Positions 1 to 5,440 are shown, counted from the first letter of the stretch. The stretch: 5,596 nt of DNA from Thioalkalivibrio sp. (GCA_003553165.1 PUOZ01000346.1:1-5596); one strand, 5' to 3'. Program-made: numbers and translations. Notes: generated by a model from the letters alone, not told the origin.

Positions 1-170
1 CCCGCGGACGCGGCGCCGGCCATGGTTACGGCCGCGGCTATGGCGATGCCTACGGCTATGGTCGTCCCTACGGCTACGGCTACCGTCCCTACTACGGCGC
101 ACCCTACGGCGGTCCCTGGGGCGGTCCCTGGGGCGCCCCTCAGGCCCCCCAGGCCCCTGACGCCGAGTAA
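1..170 (+). CDS. Gly/Tyr/Pro-rich protein, C-terminal part; possibly a sulfur globule protein
   Basis: Only the last 55 codons are in the window (first full codon at 3, TAA at 168-170). The frame is open to the window edge. Seen: 17 Gly and 10 Tyr in 55 residues, first as alternating YG/RG units, then YGGPWGGPWG, then a short Ala/Pro/Gln tail ending APDAE. There are no hydrophobic segments or catalytic motifs in this part. Known: the structural SgpA/SgpB proteins that coat periplasmic sulfur globules in purple sulfur bacteria are small, secreted and Gly/Tyr-rich with a similar Ala/Pro end. Inference: this could be such an envelope protein. Low-complexity composition makes the family call weak, and another Gly-rich surface or RNA-binding protein is possible. 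The N-terminus, where a signal peptide would decide the matter, is outside the window. A strong terminator follows 21 nt after the stop. Confidence 0.75.
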   Translation, partial: RGRGAGHGYGRGYGDAYGYGRPYGYGYRPYYGAPYGGPWGGPWGAPQAPQAPDAE

Positions 171-191
171 GGCTGCCTGAAGAAAGCAACC

Positions 192-245
192 AACCGGCCT
201 GCCGGTTGAACGCGAGGCCCGGTCCGCAAGGTCCGGGCCTTTTTT
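192..245 (+). terminator. Double-hairpin intrinsic terminator after the Gly/Tyr-rich gene
   Basis: The first hairpin is AACCGG-CCTG-CCGGTT (192-207). The second has an 8-bp stem AGGCCCGG (215-222) pairing with CCGGGCCT (233-240). It closes further through a T-T mismatch to CC-GCAA-GG with a GNRA-type loop (224-231). T241-T245 follow directly, with T240 at the stem end. This is a textbook Rho-independent terminator for the upstream plus-strand gene. Confidence 0.92.
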
Positions 246-318
246 ATGCGCCATTTTGCCGCCCACCCTCCCTCTCGTGTCCTCGGACCCGCGGCACCGC
301 TGACGATGAAATCAAGAA

Positions 319-384
319 CCTCTGTCGAGTGCGGCGGCTTGCCGCCGCTATGGGGAGTTGGATGATCCCCGGCGTCGATAGAGG
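319..384 (+). other. Potential three-way-junction RNA/DNA fold
   Basis: A closing stem CCTCTGTCGA (319-328) pairs with TCGATAGAGG (375-384) over 10 bp, with one G-U pair if read as plus-strand RNA. Inside it sit two separate hairpins: GCGGCGG-CTTG-CCGCCGC (331-348, 7 bp) and GGGGA-N9-TCCCC (352-370, 5 bp). The three helices are joined by short linkers. I recognise no known riboswitch or ribozyme core in it. It could be a small RNA, part of a repeat element, or chance pairing in GC-rich DNA. Confidence 0.4.
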
Positions 385-444
385 AGGCCGGCCCCTGGCC
401 GATGGGTTTCCCGGCTGCAGATCGGCGAGATGGCTCGCCTCCTA
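380..444. repeat. REP/BIME-like inverted pair
   Basis: Two related palindromic units face each other. Unit A (380-403) begins AGAGGAGGCCGG and ends GGCCGAT. Unit B (421-444), on the minus strand, begins TAGGAGGCGAGCC and ends CTCGCCGAT. Unit B has its own perfect hairpin, GGCGAG-CCAT-CTCGCC. A third copy on the plus strand at 5253-5285 matches the minus strand of 420-452 at 27 of 33 positions without gaps. A palindromic core, intergenic placement and head-to-head pairing are the hallmarks of REP elements. Confidence 0.6.
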
Positions 445-571
445 CGGGGGACGGCCAACGCGGCGAGTACACCGCGCTCGGCAACACGGCCTGCGGAGCT
501 TCCGTGATGATCAGGTAGGCGCAAGCGCCACAGTGATCCTGCAAAGAGACTCGCCGGACAGGATGGCGTTT

Positions 572-1018
572 CTACTCCGCCGTTTCAGGGCCCGCGGCCA
601 TGTGACCCAATAACCGCGCGATCATCGCCTTGGCACTCGCGTGATCATGCAGAGCACCCACGGGCCGGCCCCAGACCGGGCCCGGCCATGCGGCATCTCC
701 CGGGACACGCGCAACGTGGTGCAGATGCAGCTGCGGCACCACGTTGCCGAGCTTGGCCACGTTGAGGGCCCTGGGTGCAAAGGCCGCTTCCATGGCCGTC
801 GCGAGGACCCGGGACTCCTCCATCAATCGGGCCAGGTCCGGGACCGAGAGCCGATGGAGCTCCGTGACCCCGACCAGGCGCGGGACCAGGATGAACCACG
901 GGTAATCCGCATTGCGCATCAGCAACAGGCGGCAAAACGGAAAATCGGTGACGTGGACGGTATCCTGTGCCAGGCGCGGATCGAGCCGGAATTCTTCGGT
1001 GGTTCCGTTGTTTGCCAT
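572..1018 (-). CDS. HIT-family (histidine triad) hydrolase-like protein
   Basis: 148 residues. Seen: an N-terminal region LDPRLAQDT..VTDFPFCRLLLM, then YPWFILVPR (about 39-47), then the conserved block NVVPQLHLHHVAR (92-104). Known: HIT proteins are nucleotide hydrolases or transferases, often acting on Ap4A-type dinucleotides or nucleoside phosphoramidates, with H-x-H-x-H and a catalytic middle His. Here the block reads Q96-L-H98-L-H100-H101: the first His is replaced by Gln, while the presumed nucleophile (H98) and the third His (H100) remain. A cytoplasmic enzyme is expected, as there is no signal peptide or membrane segment. The start at 1018 is chosen because AAGGA lies 6 nt upstream and family-like sequence begins just after it. 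The 41 extra in-frame codons to 1141 look non-coding. The gene is monocistronic here, divergent from the kinase gene. The exact substrate cannot be told. Confidence 0.9.
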   Translation of the reverse strand: MANNGTTEEFRLDPRLAQDTVHVTDFPFCRLLLMRNADYPWFILVPRLVGVTELHRLSVPDLARLMEESRVLATAMEAAFAPRALNVAKLGNVVPQLHLHHVARVPGDAAWPGPVWGRPVGALHDHASAKAMIARLLGHMAAGPETAE

Positions 1019-1024
1019 CGCGTT

Positions 1025-1029
1025 TCCTT
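1025..1029 (-). promoter_or_regulatory. Shine-Dalgarno site fixing the HIT gene start
   Basis: The minus strand reads AAGGA, then 6 nt, then ATG at 1018. No comparable site precedes the longer in-frame start at 1141. Confidence 0.75.
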
Positions 1030-1216
1030 GAGCTGAGAGTTCCTGCACTGGTGCAACGATAAACGACGGCACGACCCCCCGTAGGCTGGAAGGGATCGCA
1101 GGGCGTGCGTCCGCTGTCCCTGCGGTGGCCAGGACACGCACACTGGACTTCGAGACCGGCTGGATAACGGATGATGCTGGCCTTTTTCGCCCAACGGAAG
1201 CACCGGGCGGATGACA

Positions 1217-1248
1217 CCGTCCTACTCCGTCCTACGGAAAAACCCGTA
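1217..1248 (+). promoter_or_regulatory. Candidate operator: tandem and inverted TAC-containing repeats
   Basis: CCGTCCTAC occurs twice, at 1217-1225 and 1227-1235, exactly 10 bp apart (one helical turn). The second copy forms TCCGT-CCT-ACGGA (1226-1238) and, overlapping it, TACGG-AAAAAC-CCGTA (1233-1248). The inverted repeat is centred about 43 nt before the transcription start expected from the -10-like TAGACT, a usual place for an activator touching RNA polymerase. LuxR/NarL-type regulators often bind TAC-containing half sites, so the FixJ-like regulator encoded downstream is the natural candidate; that link is inferred. Confidence 0.45.
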
Positions 1249-1277
1249 TGCCAGCCTGCCCGCCTTTCGCCTAGACT
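1248..1277 (+). promoter_or_regulatory. Candidate promoter of the kinase-regulator operon
   Basis: The -35-like ATGCCA (1248-1253, 4/6) is separated by 18 nt from the -10-like TAGACT (1272-1277, 4/6). Transcription would start near 1284, leaving a leader of about 23 nt before ATG 1307. The weak hexamers fit an activator-dependent promoter. Confidence 0.4.
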
Positions 1278-1306
1278 CGTCCAAGAACCCCAGCCCAGGT
1301 CCATCC

Positions 1307-2962
1307 ATGTCGACGGCCCCACTGCCCCTGGCCCGCCCCCATTCCCGCACGGAGACGTCCGCCCCCTGGGTCTGGCTTGCGGGCCGCAGCGTCATGCTGA
1401 TCGCCCTTTATTATGCCGTGGGTTTGTGGGGCTTTGTGTTCACGCCAGACGCCTACGGAATACCCCTGGTCTGGCCCGCCACGGGTGTGGGCCTGGCCTT
1501 CGTCTACGTCTACGGCTACCGGCTGCTGCCGGCGTTGGGCATCGCCGCGTCGCTGATTACCTGGCAGTTCACCAGCCCGATGATGCCCCTGCCCGAAGCC
1601 CTGGGCAGTGTCGTCGCCACCCTCGCCGGCGTGGCCCTGGGCACCCATGGCCTGCGCCGTTTCGGGTTTTCAGCACGGTTCGAGCGCCTGCGCGACGTGT
1701 GGTTGCTGCTCCTGATAGGCGGTCTCGCAGCCTCGGGCTCGGCCGCGACCGCAGGCGCCTGGGGCATGGCCGCGGGCATGGAAAGCCTGCGCTTCAGCAA
1801 TACCTGGTGGCTATGCTGGATGGCGGATCTCATGGGACTGATGCTGGTGGCGCCGGTACTCCTCACGTGGCTGGGGGCGGGCCTCACCCGGCACGCCGAA
1901 CAGAACCACGCGCGGGCAGCAGCCCTGGGTTTCAGTCTCGTCGCCATCGCTGGCTTGGTCTATGCCGGACATCTGCCGACCGGCATCGCCATGCCGCTGT
2001 CCTATGCAGTGTTTCCACTGGTGATGCTGGCGGCGGTGCGCTGTCCGGTCCATATCACCACGGGCCTGACCATGGCGGCCGGCGCGATCGCGCTCTCCGG
2101 TACGGGCTGGGGCATGGGACCGTTTGCGGAGATGGGACTGGAAGTGAGCCTGCTCTCATTAAATGCACAACTGGCGTTGCTGGTGCTGACGGCCCTGGTA
2201 CTCAGCGCTATGCGCGGCGAACGCGAGGCTGCTGAGGCTCGCGCCCGGCAACACCTGGACGACCTTGCCCGCGCCGGGAGATTGAGCACACTCGGCGAGT
2301 TGTCCGCCGGCCTGGCCCACGAACTCAACCAGCCGCTGTGTGCCCTTGCCAGCTATGCTCAGGCCAGCAAGCGCCTGCTCGAACGCGGCAGGATGGAAGA
2401 GCTCAAGGATGCGCTGGCACAACTCGACGCAAGCGCACACCGGGCGGCCGAAACCGTCCGGCAGATGCGCGCCTTTGCCGCAGGGCACAGCCCTGAGTTC
2501 TCTTCCATCGCCCTGCCGGATCTGTTGCGGCCCGTGCTGGATCTGTTGCGTCCCGAACTGCGGCGAGGCCGCGTGCAGATGGACGTCTCGGTGCCGAACG
2601 CGCTACCCCGGATCAAGGCTGCGCCGGTACAGATGGAGCAGGTCCTCGTGAATCTGCTGCGCAACGCCATGGAGGCCACGGAGGGCCGTTCGGATCGCCA
2701 GGTGCGCCTGTCGGTACAAGGAGAGGATACCGAACTGAGGATCACCGTCACCGACAACGGCCCGGGGATTCCGGAGCATCGCCTGCCCGCTCTCTTCGAC
2801 CCCTTCGCCACGTGGAAGTCCGGCGGCCTGGGTCTGGGGCTATCCATCAGCCGATCCCTGGTCGAGGCACATGGCGGACACCTGACCGCCCGCAACCGTG
2901 AGGCAGGCGGTGCCGAGTTCCAATTCACCCTGCCCGTGGAGGACCGCGATGCCCGCACCTAG
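1307..2962 (+). CDS. MASE1-domain membrane sensor histidine kinase (FixL-type kinase core)
   Basis: 551 residues from ATG 1307. Seen: residues about 20-300 are a multi-pass membrane module with IPLVWPATGVGLAF and later WWLCWMADLMGLMLVAP, typical of the MASE1 sensor domain. A short linker follows. The HisKA domain has the H-box LAHELNQPL with phospho-accepting His338. The ATPase domain has an N-box (NLLRNAMEA, near 449), DNGPGI (483-488), FDPF (497-500) and GGLGLGL (506-512). All catalytic motifs are intact. Known: the H-box matches FixL/DctB-like kinases, which autophosphorylate and pass phosphate to a partner regulator. Unlike FixL there is no PAS or haem domain; MASE1 ligands are mostly unknown. 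The start at 1307 is preferred over ATG 1211: AGGT lies 6 nt upstream, the MASE1 region begins shortly after, and the promoter-like and operator-like sites fall between the two. The 3' end overlaps the regulator gene by 14 nt, so the two work as a pair. Confidence 0.93.
   Translation: MSTAPLPLARPHSRTETSAPWVWLAGRSVMLIALYYAVGLWGFVFTPDAYGIPLVWPATGVGLAFVYVYGYRLLPALGIAASLITWQFTSPMMPLPEALGSVVATLAGVALGTHGLRRFGFSARFERLRDVWLLLLIGGLAASGSAATAGAWGMAAGMESLRFSNTWWLCWMADLMGLMLVAPVLLTWLGAGLTRHAEQNHARAAALGFSLVAIAGLVYAGHLPTGIAMPLSYAVFPLVMLAAVRCPVHITTGLTMAAGAIALSGTGWGMGPFAEMGLEVSLLSLNAQLALLVLTALVLSAMRGEREAAEARARQHLDDLARAGRLSTLGELSAGLAHELNQPLCALASYAQASKRLLERGRMEELKDALAQLDASAHRAAETVRQMRAFAAGHSPEFSSIALPDLLRPVLDLLRPELRRGRVQMDVSVPNALPRIKAAPVQMEQVLVNLLRNAMEATEGRSDRQVRLSVQGEDTELRITVTDNGPGIPEHRLPALFDPFATWKSGGLGLGLSISRSLVEAHGGHLTARNREAGGAEFQFTLPVEDRDART
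2938..2942 (+). promoter_or_regulatory. Internal Shine-Dalgarno site for the response regulator
   Basis: GGAGG lies inside the last kinase codons, 6 nt before ATG 2949. It decides the regulator start against the in-frame ATG at 2898 and implies translational coupling with the kinase. Confidence 0.85.
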
Positions 2963-3587
2963 ACTCCCCCAGGTCTACCTCGTTGATGACGATGCCGACG
3001 TGCGCACTGCCGTCAGCCTGCTCCTGAAGACCGAGGATTTCCGCGTCACCGCCTTTGCCGACGCCGGCTCGGTGCTCGCAGCCGTCGACGATACCACCCC
3101 GGGGTGCCTGCTCCTGGACGTACGTCTCCCTGACATGGACGGACTGACCCTGCATCGCCAGCTCAAGGCGCGCAGTGTCGGCATGCCCGTGATCTTCATC
3201 ACCGGCCACGGAGACATCCCGATGGCGGTCAGGGCCGTCAACGAAGGCGCCCTGGATTTCCTGGAAAAGCCCTTCCACGATGACGCCTTGATCGAGGGGG
3301 TTCGTCACGCCCTGGCGCTGGACGCGGCACAACGTGCCGGCGCTGCGGAGATGGCCGAGGTCGAGGAACGGCTGACCTCTTTGACCCCGCGCGAACGGCA
3401 GGTTCTCGAGGCCCTGCTGGACGGTCAGCCGAACAAGTTGATCGCCCGACAGCTCGACGTGAGCGTGCGCACGGTGGAGATTCACCGGGGCCACCTGATG
3501 CAGAAGATGGGCGCCAAGAGCGCCTCCCACCTGGCGCGTCTGGCACTGGCCTGCGCCGACTACCGGGATCGATTGGTGCCGGGCTGA
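2949..3587 (+). CDS. FixJ/NarL-type response regulator (REC + LuxR HTH)
   Basis: 212 residues, a normal length for the family. Seen: an N-terminal receiver domain with the acidic cluster D13-D14-D15, phospho-acceptor D57 in LLLDVRLPDMDG, T85 in FITGHGD and K107 in EKPF. All conserved switch residues are present. A charged linker (about 125-142) leads to a C-terminal LuxR-type helix-turn-helix: LTPRERQVLEALLDG (145-159), then IARQLDVSVRTVEIHRGHLMQKM (165-187). Known: in FixJ, phosphorylation of the receiver releases the HTH to dimerise and activate transcription. The gene overlaps the kinase gene by 14 nt, so this is surely its cognate regulator. Targets are unknown. The TAC-N10-GTA elements before the kinase gene and before the EAL-HDOD gene are candidate binding sites. 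It is FixJ-like in architecture, but nitrogen fixation should not be assumed. Confidence 0.95.
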   Translation: MPAPRLPQVYLVDDDADVRTAVSLLLKTEDFRVTAFADAGSVLAAVDDTTPGCLLLDVRLPDMDGLTLHRQLKARSVGMPVIFITGHGDIPMAVRAVNEGALDFLEKPFHDDALIEGVRHALALDAAQRAGAAEMAEVEERLTSLTPRERQVLEALLDGQPNKLIARQLDVSVRTVEIHRGHLMQKMGAKSASHLARLALACADYRDRLVPG

Positions 3588-3793
3588 TTCCGGCTCCCTC
3601 GCCCGCAACCCCGAGGTGCGAACAAGGCCCAAGAACCAACGATCAGCCCACCAGCGCGACTGCCTGGCAGCCCCATGTCGGTGTTGGCGGCCGGCTACCT
3701 GGGCGAAGAACGAACCGAAGCCGGACGATGCGCGAACAGCGGCGCGGCGCCGCCGGTCATCGTGTCCCGAACACAGAACAGGGCTCAGCGGCG

Positions 3794-3824
3794 GGTGCCC
3801 GGAAAACCGCCTGTACCGGGCGCC
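3794..3824. promoter_or_regulatory. Strong inverted repeat upstream of the EAL-HDOD promoter
   Basis: GGTGCCCGG (3794-3802) pairs with CCGGGCGCC (3816-3824) over 9 bp, including one G-T pair, around a 13-nt loop. It has no T-run on either strand. It ends one base before the TAC-N10-GTA element. It could be a protein site, a Rho- or pause-linked hairpin on read-through RNA from the regulator gene, or neither. Confidence 0.4.
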
Positions 3825-3825
3825 A

Positions 3826-3869
3826 TACCTGAAAAAACGTAACTGGTTAGCGAGTCCGTCTGATAGACT
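3826..3869 (+). promoter_or_regulatory. Candidate activator site and extended -10 promoter of the EAL-HDOD gene
   Basis: TACCTGAAAAAACGTA (3826-3841) has the same TAC-N10-GTA form and A-rich centre as 1233-1248 upstream of the kinase (11 of 16 positions identical). It is followed after 22 nt by TAGACT (3864-3869), preceded by TGA, which gives an extended -10. No good -35 is present, consistent with activator dependence. The leader would be about 37 nt. Confidence 0.4.
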
Positions 3870-3912
3870 GACAACGGCGCAGAGCCGCGCAGATGGCCGC
3901 GGGAGCAGGCAC

Positions 3913-5121
3913 ATGGACGAAGTCTTTGTCGGGCGACAGCCCATTTACGATCGCGACGGAAAGACGTACGCCTACGAACTGCTCTTCCGTGCCAGGAACG
4001 AGGCTTCGGCCCGTTTCGAAAGCGGCGACGCAGCCACCTATGAAGTGTTCCAAAACATCCTGATGGACATCGGGCTCCATCGTCTTGTCGGCGACAGGCT
4101 CGCCTTCATCAATCTCACTCGTCCCTTTCTCATGGGAAGCGTGACAGACGCCCTACCCACCCAGCGGGTCGTGCTTGAATTGCTCGAGGACATCGAGATT
4201 GACGACGAAGTGGTCGCCGCCGTTCAATCACTCAGAGAACGGGGCTATGTCATCGCCCTGGACGACTATATCTACCATGAGAACCATGTACCGCTCCTGA
4301 AGCTGGCTTCAATCGTGAAAATCGATTTGAAGAGCCTCACACCCGCGCAGTTGCGTGAACACGTAAGACAGCTGGAACCATACAAACTGAAGCTTCTTGC
4401 CGAGAAGGTGGAAACCCTCGAGGAATATGAAACGTGCCTTTCCCTTGGTTTCGATTATTTCCAAGGCTATTACCTGAGCCGCCCGACGGTGATTCACGGG
4501 CAGCGCATGCCGACAAGTCGGTTGGCGGTCGTCGATCTGATCAAAAATCTCTACCTGCCCGAGCTGCAGACAAAGGATCTGGAGGCGCACATTTCCCGGG
4601 ACGTCTCCCTGAGCTACCACTTATTGCGTTTTACCAATTCAGCCTTCTACGGCACCAGCAGATCCATCGAGTCCATTCGGCATGCCATCGTATATCTGGG
4701 GCAGGATGCCATCCGGAACTGGATCATGATCATGACCCTCCGCAGCCTCCAGGAAGGGCAGAGTGAACATCTGACAACCTCACTCGTGCGGGCCCGCATG
4801 GCGCAACGCCTCGCCGAGACCACCTCTTTGGAAAAGGTCGACAGCTTCTTCACTGTGGGGCTGTTTTCCAACCTGGAGCATTTCCTGCAAATACCCATGG
4901 AACATGTGCTCCAGGAACTGCCGCTGAGCACAGAAGTCAATGCCGCGCTGTTGCATTACGAAGGTCCAATGGGCGAAGCCCTGCGCTGTGCAGTGGCCTT
5001 CGAATCAGAACATCCCTCCGGCACCCGCCGCTTCCGGAACCTCGACGAAACCCAGATCGGAAGGTTGTACCTGGAATCCCTTGCCTGGGCCCATGATTTC
5101 GATACGGCGCCATCGACCTGA
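3913..5121 (+). CDS. EAL-HDOD (YuxH/COG3434-type) c-di-GMP-related signalling protein
   Basis: 402 residues. Seen: a compact N-terminal EAL domain (about 1-195), then an HDOD domain (about 200-395; SYHLLRFTNSAFYG, SIESIRHAIVYLG). The EAL signature is YELLFR (E22). Other motif residues line up with active phosphodiesterases: N67 (FINLT), E89 and E92 (LELLED), D117-D118, K136 (VKIDLK), E164 (LLAEKVET) and Q184 (FQGYYLSRP). The loop usually reading DFGxG after the Asp pair is replaced by DDYIYHENH, and spacing early in the domain is short. Known: EAL domains hydrolyse or bind c-di-GMP; HDOD is an HD-related, non-hydrolytic signalling domain. Activity here is uncertain; it may be a sensor or scaffold. 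No membrane segment, so cytoplasmic. The start is set by GGGAG 7 nt upstream of ATG 3913; the longer in-frame start at 3616 is rejected. It stands alone after a 325-nt gap from the two-component genes, with its own promoter-like region. Confidence 0.93.
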   Translation: MDEVFVGRQPIYDRDGKTYAYELLFRARNEASARFESGDAATYEVFQNILMDIGLHRLVGDRLAFINLTRPFLMGSVTDALPTQRVVLELLEDIEIDDEVVAAVQSLRERGYVIALDDYIYHENHVPLLKLASIVKIDLKSLTPAQLREHVRQLEPYKLKLLAEKVETLEEYETCLSLGFDYFQGYYLSRPTVIHGQRMPTSRLAVVDLIKNLYLPELQTKDLEAHISRDVSLSYHLLRFTNSAFYGTSRSIESIRHAIVYLGQDAIRNWIMIMTLRSLQEGQSEHLTTSLVRARMAQRLAETTSLEKVDSFFTVGLFSNLEHFLQIPMEHVLQELPLSTEVNAALLHYEGPMGEALRCAVAFESEHPSGTRRFRNLDETQIGRLYLESLAWAHDFDTAPST

Positions 5122-5190
5122 GCAGGCAGCAACAGCGGGGTCGGACCAAGACAACCCATTGATCCGTAAAGCCATCGATCCGAAAACGCC

Positions 5191-5221
5191 CCAAGATAAG
5201 CCCTTAGAAGGCGCTTTTTGG
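5191..5221 (+). terminator. Likely terminator hairpin after the EAL-HDOD gene
   Basis: A long imperfect hairpin: CCAA (5191-5194) with TTGG (5218-5221) outside, and AAGCCCTT (5198-5205) with AGGCGCTT (5209-5216) around an AGA loop, with one C-C mismatch and one T-G pair. The inner stem is followed by a run of T's up to 5219. It is about 70 nt beyond the stop codon. Imperfect pairing makes it a moderate call. Confidence 0.5.
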
Positions 5222-5252
5222 CCGCAAAAACCAGGCCCTAAAAGGTACGGGC

Positions 5253-5285
5253 GTCCCTTGTGGGAGGCGAGCCCTCTCGGCGACC
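5253..5285 (+). repeat. REP-like element, third copy
   Basis: Starts GTCCCTTGTGGGAGGCGAGC and ends CTCTCGGCGACC. It matches the minus strand of 420-452 at 27 of 33 positions with no gaps, including the palindromic core GGCGAGCC..CTCG. It sits after a stop codon and terminator, a usual REP position. Only one unit is seen here, so it is a singlet, not a pair. Confidence 0.6.
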
Positions 5286-5410
5286 GAACGGCGGAGCTTT
5301 GGCGCTAACCAATAAACCATATCAGCACATTATTATAATCTGTGAGGCACGAACGTCATGAAGGGGCTGATCGACAGCCAGGGTCCTGCGCCCGTCACCT
5401 CGCCCGAGTC

Positions 5411-5440
5411 TTGACTTGAGAACAGAAGCCACTGAATAAT
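5411..5440 (+). promoter_or_regulatory. Candidate promoter of the secreted-protein gene
   Basis: TTGACT (5411-5416, 5/6 to the -35 consensus), an 18-nt spacer, then AATAAT (5435-5440, 5/6 to the -10). This is the best sigma70-like pair in the window. It would give a leader of about 75 nt. A second weaker pair, TTGTTC (5454-5459) and TATGTT (5476-5481), is possible. Confidence 0.5.

Larger units (their letters stand above)
246..571. other. Gene-free, hairpin-rich intergenic region
   Basis: I find no convincing gene here; the open frames that cross it have no recognisable domain. It lies between the 3' ends of two convergent genes, so it is unlikely to hold their promoters. It contains a series of inverted repeats: 319-384 (possible three-way junction), 380-444 (REP-like pair), CGCGG-N8-CCGCG (459-476), and a two-part hairpin at 509-538. 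In the last, GATCA/TGATC encloses GGCGC-AA-GCGCC across a symmetrical 4x4 internal loop. The last hairpin lies about 35 nt beyond the minus-strand HIT stop but has no T-run, so it is at best a poor terminator for that gene. Confidence 0.6.
1019..1306. other. Divergent intergenic region between the HIT and kinase genes
   Basis: About 290 nt that must hold promoters for both directions. Toward the HIT gene, a weak -10-like TATCGT (minus strand, 1056-1061) has no clear -35. Just downstream of it is the dyad TGCAC-TG-GTGCA (1044-1055), a possible operator or leader hairpin. Toward the kinase gene there is a direct repeat, two nested inverted repeats (1217-1248) and a promoter-like pair (1248-1277), described separately. 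No small gene is supported here. Confidence 0.55.
3588..3912. other. Non-coding region between the regulator and EAL-HDOD genes
   Basis: About 325 nt. An Arg-rich open frame runs in phase into the EAL gene from 3616 but shows no domain and no Shine-Dalgarno site, so I treat it as untranslated. After the regulator stop there are two modest inverted repeats, GCCGG-N7-CCGGC (3578-3594, spanning the stop) and CCTCG-N10-CGAGG (3597-3616). Neither has a T-run, so no intrinsic terminator is evident and read-through is possible. The last 120 nt hold a strong inverted repeat and promoter-like elements. Confidence 0.6.

Noticed and set aside
301..316. CTGACGATGAAA resembling parts of a hammerhead ribozyme core
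   Set aside because: There is no stem between the two core segments and no matching third helix, so the fold cannot form.
140..544. Minus-strand open frame of 134 codons
   Set aside because: It is antisense to the Gly/Tyr-rich gene end and the REP-like pair, has no recognisable domain and would cross the terminator.
206..613. Plus-strand open frame of 135 codons across the intergenic region
   Set aside because: It starts inside the terminator region, is Arg/Gly-rich without any domain, crosses several hairpins and runs into the HIT gene 3' end; typical of chance frames in GC-rich DNA.
1019..1141. 41-codon N-terminal extension of the HIT gene
   Set aside because: A good Shine-Dalgarno site sits just before ATG 1018, and the extension shows no family similarity that I recognise.
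1211..1306. Earlier kinase start at ATG 1211
   Set aside because: The 32 extra residues are not part of the MASE1 domain, lack a well-placed Shine-Dalgarno site, and overlap the operator-like repeats and promoter-like hexamers.
3616..3912. 99-codon in-frame extension of the EAL-HDOD gene
   Set aside because: Arg- and Cys-rich, low-conservation-looking sequence without domain or ribosome site; the EAL domain begins immediately at ATG 3913.
5356..5412. 18-codon small open frame in the AT-rich leader
   Set aside because: No suitably spaced Shine-Dalgarno site and no recognisable peptide type; too short to support from sequence alone.
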